Below are positions 18,530 through 27,473 of a stretch of DNA of 45,346 bases, piece after piece. The first letter of the stretch is position 1; every line of letters begins with the position of its first letter. Both the position numbers and the translations under genes were made by a program. This DNA comes from Methanobacteriota archaeon (GTDB lineage: Archaea; Thermoplasmatota; Poseidoniia; Poseidoniales; Poseidoniaceae), in NCBI GenBank assembly GCA_011524855.1, contig WTJK01000041.1, forward strand, positions 1 to 45,346, written 5' to 3'. The notes under the pieces are model-generated. The model was not told the DNA's origin. It saw only the letters and a program-made list of their open reading frames with translations, and searched no databases.

Positions 18530-19405
18530 ATGCAAAATAAGACGTTTTCAAAAACAACCAACCTGCTGCTGATTGCCACCCTGACCCTTGCGTTTGCCGG
18601 AACCGTTTCGGCTGCCGCTGGCGAAATGAACGAAGCCACCGGGCTGCCAGCCCACTTGTACGACGCCTCTGGCGACGTTGACAGTCTGGCCCTGGTCACC
18701 TACTTCCTCTTCTTCGTCGGCTACATCGCCATGGGCGCTGCCTTCGTTTTCTTCATGAGCGAGCGCGGCAACGTGGCTCCTCAATACCGCACCACGATGA
18801 CCATCTCGGCTCTCATCGTCGGTATTGCTGCCTTCCACTACTACTACATGCGAGGCGTGTACGCCGACTTCGGCGTCGTGAGCATCGAGTACCGCTACAT
18901 GGACTGGATCATCACCGTGCCCCTCATGGCCCTCAAGTTCCCTTCTCTTGTTGGAAAGGACGCCATCACCGACGAGAAATTCCTCGGCCTCGGCTTCACC
19001 GGCATTTGTTTCACCGGTGCCATCATCATGATTCTGTTCGGCTACCTCGGTGAAGCCGGTGTCATCAACGGCATGGCCGGCCTCATCCTCGGCGGTGTCG
19101 GTTGGGCCATGATCATCGTGGCTACCGGTACGCCCTGGTCCTCCGGCAAGGGTGTTGACAACAGCAAGATTGCCCCCGAGCTCATGTGGAGCACCAACGC
19201 TCTGCGCTGGTTCATCGTGGTCGGCTGGATCATCTACCCCATTGGCTACCTGTTCAACCCAACCGCAGGCGTCTCCGATGCCGTGTCCATCGAGATGATG
19301 GCTGTCCTCTACAACATCGCTGACGTGATCAACAAGGTCGGGTTCGGTGTTGTCGCCTGGATGGGCGCCAAGAAGGCCACCGAAGCTCTGGCTGCTGCTG
19401 AGTGA
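18530..19405 (+). CDS. Proteorhodopsin (type-1 microbial rhodopsin)
   Basis: Signal-like N-terminus, AAFHYYYMRGVY, EYRYMDWIITVPLMALKF (helix C), ILFGYLGEAG, Schiff-base Lys in YNIADVINKVGFGVVAW. Confidence 0.97.
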   Translation: MQNKTFSKTTNLLLIATLTLAFAGTVSAAAGEMNEATGLPAHLYDASGDVDSLALVTYFLFFVGYIAMGAAFVFFMSERGNVAPQYRTTMTISALIVGIAAFHYYYMRGVYADFGVVSIEYRYMDWIITVPLMALKFPSLVGKDAITDEKFLGLGFTGICFTGAIIMILFGYLGEAGVINGMAGLILGGVGWAMIIVATGTPWSSGKGVDNSKIAPELMWSTNALRWFIVVGWIIYPIGYLFNPTAGVSDAVSIEMMAVLYNIADVINKVGFGVVAWMGAKKATEALAAAE

Positions 19406-19433
19406 AGCACAGCCCGGTTCTTACCACACCCTC

Positions 19434-19465
19434 GAGGCGGGGTGGCCTTCGGGCCACCTCGTCTC
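19434..19465. terminator. Long GC-rich hairpin with UUCG tetraloop in a convergent intergenic region
   Basis: gaggcggggtggcc-TTCG-ggccacctcgtctc: 7 perfect inner pairs (GGTGGCC/GGCCACC) extended to 14 with two G-U pairs, between the rhodopsin stop (19405) and the stop of the minus-strand gene (19510). Confidence 0.6.
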
Positions 19466-19509
19466 ACCGGGTCGTCGGTAGACTCCTCTCCCCCCTGAAC
19501 CACAGGCGG

Positions 19510-20544
19510 TCAATCCCGAACGAACCTCCGCTCGATGTTTCGCATGGCTCGCTCCAGGGTCCAGTGCGGTTTTGAGATAAACCATCGGCGAGCCACTGCT
19601 CCCCACGTGAGCGTGTAGATCAGCACGGCCGCCATGGCCGTGTTCAACGACCAACCGCCGGATTCATCCCAACGATGAACCCAGAACAGCGGAAGGAAGT
19701 GCCCCACGTACACCGTCAGGGACATGCGCCCCACGGGCGCAAGAACGGCCGCTCGATGCGACCATGCCAAGGCAGACCACCAGAAAATCGACACCCCCGC
19801 AAGGGCTGCGATGAGAAACGGTGCGTTGGCTGGAAAGAATGTCAAGTACGCTTCACCGCTGGGCAAAGCCCACGGCACGCCGGTTTGCAGCGAACGAACG
19901 AGCAGCATCCCGCTGATCATCGACCCACCGCATGCAACAGCGGCGAAAGCACGCCGTTGATCCAGTTCACCGACGCCCTGAATCCATGCTCCTGCCATGG
20001 CAAAAAACAGCCACGGTAGCAACGGGTATGTCCCCGTTAACAACGCATGCGTCGCCCACATTGACACGCCGTCAACGGCGATTCGATCGCCCCATGCGAG
20101 TCCACCCGTCCATCTGTTTGCAAGGTACGTCGCAAAGACGATCCCTGTCAAGACGGTGGCTGTTGCAGCTGCACCTCGTCGAACAACCGCCAACCACCAC
20201 GGCTGTGTCAACACGAGAAAGGCAAACAGGGACAGCACGCCAGGCGTGAACGGCTCAAACAAGTGCGGTGCACACAGGTTGACCACCAACTGAAGCAGCA
20301 GCAGGACCGTTGCTCGAATCGCCCGTTGCCCCAGCGACAGCGGCCGAAGCGCTGCCCCCCAACCGAACACGGTCACAAAAAGGGGTGCAGCCAACCCCCC
20401 CAAACCCGATACCCCGTACGCCAAAACGCTCGTTTGCGTCGTCGTGTACGGGTTCCACGTTGCAGCGATGTGGACCATCACCATCAGCAAGACCGCCACG
20501 CCGCGAAGCCCGTCGACGTGCACTTGGCGAGACAGATGCCTCAC
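19510..20544 (-). CDS. Multi-pass membrane acyltransferase-like protein (DUF1624/HGSNAT-like or acyltransferase-3-like)
   Basis: VHVDGLRGVAVLLMVMVHIAATW...GLGGLAAPLFVTVFGWG and about 9-10 hydrophobic segments. GTG at 20544 overlaps the purQ TGA. Confidence 0.6.
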   Translation of the reverse strand: MRHLSRQVHVDGLRGVAVLLMVMVHIAATWNPYTTTQTSVLAYGVSGLGGLAAPLFVTVFGWGAALRPLSLGQRAIRATVLLLLQLVVNLCAPHLFEPFTPGVLSLFAFLVLTQPWWLAVVRRGAAATATVLTGIVFATYLANRWTGGLAWGDRIAVDGVSMWATHALLTGTYPLLPWLFFAMAGAWIQGVGELDQRRAFAAVACGGSMISGMLLVRSLQTGVPWALPSGEAYLTFFPANAPFLIAALAGVSIFWWSALAWSHRAAVLAPVGRMSLTVYVGHFLPLFWVHRWDESGGWSLNTAMAAVLIYTLTWGAVARRWFISKPHWTLERAMRNIERRFVRD

Positions 20545-21386
20545 CGCTGAGCCCGAACGTGGTCCACCGCATTGCGGAACAACTGGAGGCCTTCGCCTTC
20601 CCATCCTTCAAGCGCATCGCCGTGCCCCGCAGGCGCGTGACCACCGGTGTGTTCAGGATGAAGCCATGCAGCGTAGATCGCCTCAGGATGCGGCATCAAT
20701 CCAAACACCAGCCCGCTGGCATCGCACACGCCGGCGATGTTGTGCATGCTGCCGTTGGGACTGACCGGGTAAGGGAGTGGGTCCGTTCGGTGCATGCCGA
20801 CCGGGTCGGTGCTGTCCACGTACCGAACCGCCACGCGATGGCCGGCTTCGAGGGCAGCAATGTCAGCTTCATGCGGCATGACAAATTTGCCCTCACCGTG
20901 TCGAACGGGACATTCCATGCGAACCATCCCCTTCGTCCAAATGCACGGGCTGTCGGGGTCAAATTCGAGCGTTACCCAACGGTCCTCGTAACGACCGCTG
21001 TCGTTGAGGGTCAAACTGGCTCGCTGAAGAAAATCCGGCTCGTGGCCGTCCGGCCCTGGTAACAGACCCGTCTTGACCAACACCTGGAACCCGTTGCAAA
21101 TACCAATGATCGGTTTCTTTGCCTCCACGAAGGCTTTGAGCGAATCGCGAAGGGTGAAGCGGAGTCGATTGCCCAACAAGCGACCGCTGCCCAGGTGATC
21201 GCCGAACGAAAAACCACCTGGAACGGCCATGATGTCATAGGCAGCAAGATCGATGTTGCCGTTGACCAATTCGTTCACGTGGACGCGCTCGGCTGTTGCG
21301 CCCACCAGCTCAAACACGGCCTTCGTCTCATGATCGCAGTTGATCCCAAAGCCGTACAGGACAGCCACACGAACATCATCACGCAT
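20541..21386 (-). CDS. purQ: Phosphoribosylformylglycinamidine synthase subunit PurQ
   Basis: VAVLYGFGINCDHETKAVFELVGA, VPGGFSFGDHLGSG, IIGICNGFQVLVKTGLLPG (catalytic Cys), LMPHPEAIY. Confidence 0.95.
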   Translation of the reverse strand: MRDDVRVAVLYGFGINCDHETKAVFELVGATAERVHVNELVNGNIDLAAYDIMAVPGGFSFGDHLGSGRLLGNRLRFTLRDSLKAFVEAKKPIIGICNGFQVLVKTGLLPGPDGHEPDFLQRASLTLNDSGRYEDRWVTLEFDPDSPCIWTKGMVRMECPVRHGEGKFVMPHEADIAALEAGHRVAVRYVDSTDPVGMHRTDPLPYPVSPNGSMHNIAGVCDASGLVFGLMPHPEAIYAAWLHPEHTGGHAPAGHGDALEGWEGEGLQLFRNAVDHVRAQR

Positions 21387-24300
21387 GGTGCACACCTCCG
21401 AGGGCCAGCGTGGCCTGCCACGCTTCAACCATGGCATCCACCTCAAGGTGAAGCACATCGTCCTCACCGTCCGTCACGTGCAGCGCACCGTTGTCGAGGA
21501 CTTCGCCCAGCACCGTGATACGGTGACCGCGCATCAATTCTTTGAACGTAACCTCATGTTCAGGCGACACGGCAACGATGAAACGGCCAAGCGATTCGCC
21601 CCACAGCCGGCCCCAGAGGTCGCCATTCCCCGTGCCGTCAAGGTCAACGTTCGCTCCCAAGCGACCACCGATGCACATTTCGGCCACGGCAACGGCGACG
21701 CCCCCCTCGCTGCAATCGTGTGCCGTTCGAACGGCTCCGCGCTGAATGGCGGTCGCCAGCTGACGGTACATGGCCAGGTTTTGTTCGGGGTGAGGCAGGA
21801 GCGGAACTCGTCCGCCAATGCCGGCGGCTTCGCCGCTTTCGGTTAGCATGAACGCCATCTCACTCGCACCGAGTTCATCATGCGAGGTGCCGACGAGGTA
21901 AATTCGGTCCCCTGCTTCCTTGAAATCGCTCGTTGCGGTGAACCGAACATCAGGATGATCGCCAAACAGAGAGAACAAGAGCGTCGGCGGGATGGAAATT
22001 TTGTTCTCACCTTGACCGTAGTCGTTCTTCATTGAATCCTTGCCGCTGACGCAAGGCAACCGATAGGCCCTGCACACCCGCTCAAGTTCCCGGTTGGCTC
22101 GGACCAGCTGCGCCAGTTTGAAACGGCCGTCAGGGGTTTTGGCCGACTCGATGGGGTCGGGCCAACAGAAATTATCGAGCCCTGCCATCTTGTCCACGTC
22201 CAACCCAACGCACACGGCATTGCGAACCGCCTCGTCGATGGAAGCGGCGGCCATGGCGCCCGCATCCAAATCAGAATACCGCGGTGCAATACCGCACGAG
22301 ATCACCAAGCCGTGAGGGTCACCGTGAACGGGTGCGATCACACCAGCATCACCGGGCCCGTCTCGAGCCACGCCAACGAAGGGTTTGATGGCGGTCTGCG
22401 CAATCACCTCGTGGTCGTATTGGCGAACCCATGCCTCCTTGCTGGCAATGTTGGGTCGAGCGAGCATCCGCAAGAGGAGGTCGGCGTGATCGGCGTGAGC
22501 GGGTGGTACAAATTCGGCCGGTTGCGGACGAACCCACTCGGCTTCCAACTCCAACTGAGGCACACCGTCGTGGAGGAATTCGATGGGCAGGAGGGCGACG
22601 GTGTCTTCGCCGTGCTTCACGTGGAATTGCCCGCTTGACGTGAACCGGGCCACAGGCGTGGCCTCGACCTCGTGAAGGACGGCCAGCGCCTCAAACGCCG
22701 CCTGGTCACCGGGTTGCACGGCGACCGTCATGCGTTCCTGACTCTCCGAAACCAAGATTTCCCACGGCGAAAGCCCCGCTTGCTTCAGCGGAACGGTTGC
22801 CAAATCGATCTCGCACCCGTTGGTGTATTCCGCCATCTCGCCGATGGACGAAGAAAGCCCACCGGCCCCGTTGTCGGTGATGCAACTAATGAGGCCTGCG
22901 TCGCGTGCCTCAAGGAGCATGTCGAGCATTTTCTTCTGCGTGATCGGATCGCCGATTTGGACCGCACTGGACGGGGATTCTTCGGTCAATTCCAACGAAG
23001 AAAACGTGGCACCGTGGATGCCATCGTACCCCACGCGACCGCCGACCATGTAGACGATGTCGTTGGCTTCAGGGGTCTTGATGTGGGAAGGTCGACCGTC
23101 CGGGAGGTGACGGGGCATGATGCCCACCGTTCCACAGTACACCAGCGGCTTGCCGATGTAGCGGTCGTCGAAGACGATGGCCCCGTTCACCGTCGGGATG
23201 CCCGATTCGTTTCCACCGACACGAACGCCCGCATGGACCCCGCGTAGCACCCGAGAGGGATGGAAGAGGTTGTCGGGCAGTTCGCCACTCCAATTGGGTG
23301 GCCCGAAGCAGAACACATCGGTGTTGGCGATGGGGCGAGCGCCCAATCCCGTTCCAAGGATGTCGCGGTTGACGCCAACGATGCCGGTCATGGCCCCGCC
23401 GTAAGGGTCGAGGGCTGAGGGTGAGTTGTGCGTCTCTGCCTTCATGCAAACGCTGTACGTGTCATCCCAAGCGATGACACCGGAGTTGTCGTGGAAGACC
23501 GAGAGCAACCAATCAACGTCTTCCTGCATGTCATGGGTCGGCTTCATGATGTGGGTTTTGAAAATCGAGTCGATCACGGTGTCCTCGCCCGTTTCGGTGT
23601 CGACGTGATGGATTTTGGATGCGAAGATCTTGTGTTTACAATGCTCGGACCAGGTCTGCGCCAGGCACTCCAATTCCACATCGGTTGGCGCATTCGGCGG
23701 CAACCCTTCCGCTCGACGGGCGTCTTGAACCTCAGGGCGGCGGTAATGGTCTCGAATCGCCTTCATCTCGGTCAAGTTGAGTGCCAACAGCCCTTGTTCA
23801 GAGAGCGTGATCAGTGCGTCGTCGTCCAACTCCAAATCGACGGTCTTGGGGGGCGTGAACGTTTGAGCTGGGGGCGTGGGGAAAGCCAGTTCGGGCCAGG
23901 CGCCCGACGAGCAGGCCTCCGCATCGGCCACCAAGGCACGCTCAATCAGACCGTTGTGAAGCGTTGAGGCCAACCAGTCGACCGAACAAGTCGGGGGCAG
24001 GTCGTAAAACACGTAGGTGATGTAGGTTGCAATGGCCGCATCGCTGTCCTCAGGGAACAAGGTCGTGTACCCGTCCAGCGCTGCCTTGCCGGGATTGTCG
24101 GTCACACCGGGTTTGAAGCCGATCGTCACAACAGCATCGGGGGCGGTAGGAAACAAGTCACTCGCCAGTGCCAATCGATTGGTCAACCCGTGCTCGATGA
24201 TGGGGTCGACGAACAGGTCGTCCGACCTGGCTTCGATGGCTTCGGTGGGCGTATCGCTGCTGATCAGATAGCCGCAAATGGAGCGAACCTCGCCCACTTC

Positions 24301-24405
24301 CAAACCGTGGTCGGCGAGGAGTTGGCGGCGCACCACGTTGCCGCGGACGTCCTTCATGCCCGGTCCCTGACGTGGTGTGACCTCGACGCGTGTAACGGAC
24401 ATCAT
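21379..24405 (-). CDS. purL: Phosphoribosylformylglycinamidine synthase subunit PurL with N-terminal PurS-like region
   Basis: QTWSEHCKHKIFASKIHH, AETHNSPSALDPYGGAMTGIVGVNRD, ITDNGAGGLSSSIGEMAEY, HDCSEGGVAVAVAEM; N-terminal VEVTPRQGPGMKDVRGNVVRRQL...VTIGFKPGVTDNPGKAALDG. ATG 24405 preferred over 24549. Confidence 0.95.
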   Translation of the reverse strand: MMSVTRVEVTPRQGPGMKDVRGNVVRRQLLADHGLEVGEVRSICGYLISSDTPTEAIEARSDDLFVDPIIEHGLTNRLALASDLFPTAPDAVVTIGFKPGVTDNPGKAALDGYTTLFPEDSDAAIATYITYVFYDLPPTCSVDWLASTLHNGLIERALVADAEACSSGAWPELAFPTPPAQTFTPPKTVDLELDDDALITLSEQGLLALNLTEMKAIRDHYRRPEVQDARRAEGLPPNAPTDVELECLAQTWSEHCKHKIFASKIHHVDTETGEDTVIDSIFKTHIMKPTHDMQEDVDWLLSVFHDNSGVIAWDDTYSVCMKAETHNSPSALDPYGGAMTGIVGVNRDILGTGLGARPIANTDVFCFGPPNWSGELPDNLFHPSRVLRGVHAGVRVGGNESGIPTVNGAIVFDDRYIGKPLVYCGTVGIMPRHLPDGRPSHIKTPEANDIVYMVGGRVGYDGIHGATFSSLELTEESPSSAVQIGDPITQKKMLDMLLEARDAGLISCITDNGAGGLSSSIGEMAEYTNGCEIDLATVPLKQAGLSPWEILVSESQERMTVAVQPGDQAAFEALAVLHEVEATPVARFTSSGQFHVKHGEDTVALLPIEFLHDGVPQLELEAEWVRPQPAEFVPPAHADHADLLLRMLARPNIASKEAWVRQYDHEVIAQTAIKPFVGVARDGPGDAGVIAPVHGDPHGLVISCGIAPRYSDLDAGAMAAASIDEAVRNAVCVGLDVDKMAGLDNFCWPDPIESAKTPDGRFKLAQLVRANRELERVCRAYRLPCVSGKDSMKNDYGQGENKISIPPTLLFSLFGDHPDVRFTATSDFKEAGDRIYLVGTSHDELGASEMAFMLTESGEAAGIGGRVPLLPHPEQNLAMYRQLATAIQRGAVRTAHDCSEGGVAVAVAEMCIGGRLGANVDLDGTGNGDLWGRLWGESLGRFIVAVSPEHEVTFKELMRGHRITVLGEVLDNGALHVTDGEDDVLHLEVDAMVEAWQATLALGGVHHA

Positions 24406-24457
24406 CTTCACCGGCCGTTGAGGCCACTGGGAGGACGGCGAATGCGCCCTTTGTAGT

Positions 24458-27406
24458 TCACGGCGAGGAGGTGTCCAGCATGCGTGCGAGGAAGTTGCCG
24501 GTTGGGCTCTCCTGCACCTTCGCCACCGTTTCAGGTGTGCCGGTGGCAATCACCGTTCCACCGCGCTCGCCGCCCTCTGGACCGAGGTCAATGATCCAGT
24601 CGCAGGATTTCACCACGTCCAAATGATGCTCGATAACGATGATGGTGTGGCCCTTGTCTCGCAATTGGTGCAACACCGAGATGAGTTTGTCAACGTCGCT
24701 AAAGGACAAGCCCGTGGTGGGCTCGTCGAGGATGTATACCGTGTGCTTGTTGGGCATGCGTCGCAATTCGCTGGCCAACTTGACGCGCTGCGCCTCGCCA
24801 CCGGAAAGGGTGGTGGCGGGTTGACCGAGGCGAATGTAGCCCAGCCCCACCGAGTTCAAGGTCTCCAGTGTGCGGTGAATCTTCCGATGGTGCTGGAAAA
24901 ACGTCACCGCTTCAGCCACCGGCATTTCGAGAACGTCGTGAATCGTGCGCCCCTTCCATGTCACCTCGAGGCATTCTCGGGTGTACCGCTTTCCATCACA
25001 AATATCGCACGTGATCCACACGTCAGGCAAGAAATTCATTTCCAATTTGATGGAGCCGCCACCAGCACAAGCCTCGCAGCGCCCCCCTTTCACGTTGAAG
25101 CTGAACTGCCCCGGTTTGTATCCCCGCTCTTTGGACAATTTGGTGTCGGCGAAGAGTTTGCGAATCTCATCGAACACTTTGGTGTACGTGGCAGGGTTTG
25201 ACCTCGGGGTTCGGCCGATGGGCGACTGATCGATGATGATGACTTTGTCCACGTGTTCCACGCCCTTGAGAGAGCGGAATCGCCCAGGTACGGTTTCAGC
25301 ACGATGAACTTCGCGCTGCAGGGCTGGGGCAAGAATGCCGGACACCAACGAGGATTTGCCCGAACCCGAGACACCTGTTACAGCGGTCATGCACCCGAGC
25401 GGGAACGACGCCGTGACGTTTTGGAGGTTGTTGTGTTCAGCGCCTTTCACGACCAGTTTCTTCTTTCCTGGCGCTTGACGTTTCTTCGGCCAAGCGATGG
25501 AACGACGTCCGCTAAGGTACGCCCCGGTGATCGATGCTTCGGAGGCCATCACCTCCTTTGGGGGCCCGTTGGCGACGATTTGTCCCCCTTCCAAGCCAGC
25601 GCCAGGACCGAGGTCGCACAACCAATCCGCTTGTCGCAGTGTGTCTTCGTCGTGTTCGACCACCAGCAAGGTGTTGCCCAAATCGCTGAGTTCTCGAAGG
25701 GTCACGAGCAAACGCTCGTTGTCACGCTGGTGGAGGCCGATGGAGGGTTCGTCCAAAACGTACATCACGCCGGTCAAACGGCTGCCAATTTGAGTGGCCA
25801 ATCGAATGCGCTGACTTTCACCGCCCGAGAGGGTGTTGGCCTTCCGGTCCAGGGTGAGGTAGTCCAAACCAACGCTGTCGAGGAAGCCCAACCGGTTCTC
25901 AATTTCTTTGACGATCTCGTTGGCGATGAACAGGCTTCGTTCATCAAGGGTTTCCAGCGTGTCTTCAAACGCAGCCGGTGGGCCTTCGCCGTCCGGGTGC
26001 CACGCACGGACCAAGCCCAACGCGTCGTGAACCGAACACATGCTGACCTCCGGAAGTCGGATGCCACCAACCGTCACGTAGCGGGCTGCGCGGTTGAGTT
26101 TCTCGCCCGAACATTCCGGGCAATCAAGGTCCGTCATGCAGGCGATGAGGCGGTTGCGGGTGCGCTCCGAGGTGGTTTCAGCGTACGCACGCTCGAGACG
26201 GGGGATGATGCCCTCCCAGGGTTTGCTGTACTTGTACTCCGAACCGGATTCAGACACGAATTCGTAATGGATCACGGTGGACCCTGAACCGTAGAGGAGA
26301 ATGTCCTGCTCGTCTTCATCCAGCATCCCAAACGGCAAGGTGGTGGAAATGCCGTAATGGTCACAGGTGCACTCCAGCAATTTCCGGTACCATGACGGGG
26401 ACATGGATTGGCGCCACGGCACCACGCATCCGTTGGCAACGCTCATGCTGTGGTCGACCACCAAATCAATGCTGAACTGACGTTGGACACCGAGCCCTTG
26501 GCACGTGCCACAGGCCCCCAGAGGCGAGTTGAACGAGAAGACGCGAGGAGACAGTTCGGGCATGAACGCCCCGTGTTCTGGACAAGCGAAATCCTCGGAC
26601 CAGGCGATGGTGTCGCCGACCTGTGCTTCGCGAGAACGGGAATTGTCACGGAGGGCCGCTGTTTCGCTGGGAAGCTGCAAACTTTCCACAGCAAGGGTCC
26701 CGCCACCCAGCCGGAGGGCCGACTCGACGGCTTCCGTCAAGCGTTGACGGCGTTCACGCGTGCAGCGTAAGCGGTCGATGCGCACGTCGATGTCGTGTCG
26801 GAAATTTTTGTCAAGGGTCGGCGGGTCTTCGAAGGAGGCTTCGTGGCCGTTCACACGCCCGTGCAGGTACCCCTGCTCGACCAGTTGGCGGAACAAATCA
26901 ACGTGCGTGCCCTTCCGTGCGCGGACGACCGGGCTCCACACCGCCACGGCGTGGGCTTCGAGGCGCCAGAAGATGTCGTCCACGATCTCCTGGACCGTGC
27001 GACGCGCCACTTCTTTTCCGCACGTTGGGCAGTGGGGTTTCCCAATGCGAGCCCAGAGCAGCCGAAGGTAATCTTGGATTTCCGTCACCGTGGCCACCGT
27101 CGAACGGGGGTTGTGACTGCCCTGCTTTTGGTCAATGGAAATGGCCGGAGAAAGGCCTTCGATGGAGTCGCAATCTGCTTTCTTCATTTGTCCGATGAAT
27201 TGACGGGCGTACGACGAGAGACTCTCGACGTACCTGCGCTGGCCCTCTGCGTACAGCGTGTCAAAGGCCAAGCTGGATTTTCCCGACCCGGACACGCCTG
27301 AAATCACGACAAATTGGCCTTTGGGAAGGTTGACGGAAACGTCTTGGAGGTTGTGGGTACGCGCCCCGCGCACCTCAATCCAACCTTCGTCGCCGGGGGC
27401 CGACAT
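24458..27406 (-). CDS. uvrA: Excinuclease ABC subunit A (UvrA)
   Basis: GWIEVRGARTHNLQDVSVNLPKGQFVVISGVSGSGKSSLAFDTLYAEGQRRYVESLSSYARQF; zinc motifs CPTCGK, CGTCQG, CDICDG; NTLSGGESQRIRLATQIG and TTLSGGEAQRVKLASEL. Confidence 0.98.
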   Translation of the reverse strand: MSAPGDEGWIEVRGARTHNLQDVSVNLPKGQFVVISGVSGSGKSSLAFDTLYAEGQRRYVESLSSYARQFIGQMKKADCDSIEGLSPAISIDQKQGSHNPRSTVATVTEIQDYLRLLWARIGKPHCPTCGKEVARRTVQEIVDDIFWRLEAHAVAVWSPVVRARKGTHVDLFRQLVEQGYLHGRVNGHEASFEDPPTLDKNFRHDIDVRIDRLRCTRERRQRLTEAVESALRLGGGTLAVESLQLPSETAALRDNSRSREAQVGDTIAWSEDFACPEHGAFMPELSPRVFSFNSPLGACGTCQGLGVQRQFSIDLVVDHSMSVANGCVVPWRQSMSPSWYRKLLECTCDHYGISTTLPFGMLDEDEQDILLYGSGSTVIHYEFVSESGSEYKYSKPWEGIIPRLERAYAETTSERTRNRLIACMTDLDCPECSGEKLNRAARYVTVGGIRLPEVSMCSVHDALGLVRAWHPDGEGPPAAFEDTLETLDERSLFIANEIVKEIENRLGFLDSVGLDYLTLDRKANTLSGGESQRIRLATQIGSRLTGVMYVLDEPSIGLHQRDNERLLVTLRELSDLGNTLLVVEHDEDTLRQADWLCDLGPGAGLEGGQIVANGPPKEVMASEASITGAYLSGRRSIAWPKKRQAPGKKKLVVKGAEHNNLQNVTASFPLGCMTAVTGVSGSGKSSLVSGILAPALQREVHRAETVPGRFRSLKGVEHVDKVIIIDQSPIGRTPRSNPATYTKVFDEIRKLFADTKLSKERGYKPGQFSFNVKGGRCEACAGGGSIKLEMNFLPDVWITCDICDGKRYTRECLEVTWKGRTIHDVLEMPVAEAVTFFQHHRKIHRTLETLNSVGLGYIRLGQPATTLSGGEAQRVKLASELRRMPNKHTVYILDEPTTGLSFSDVDKLISVLHQLRDKGHTIIVIEHHLDVVKSCDWIIDLGPEGGERGGTVIATGTPETVAKVQESPTGNFLARMLDTSSP

Positions 27407-27473
27407 GACGCTCTCCAAGAACCGCTGCGGTCAACGGTTTTTGAAAGCGTGTGTCCACGCCGAAGCGGGGCGG

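Noticed and set aside
18301-18699. 132-aa minus-strand ORF across the rhodopsin promoter
   Set aside because: No domain signal, and it crosses an AT-rich promoter and two well-supported plus-strand genes.
25253-26287. 344-aa plus-strand ORF
   Set aside because: Antisense shadow of uvrA.
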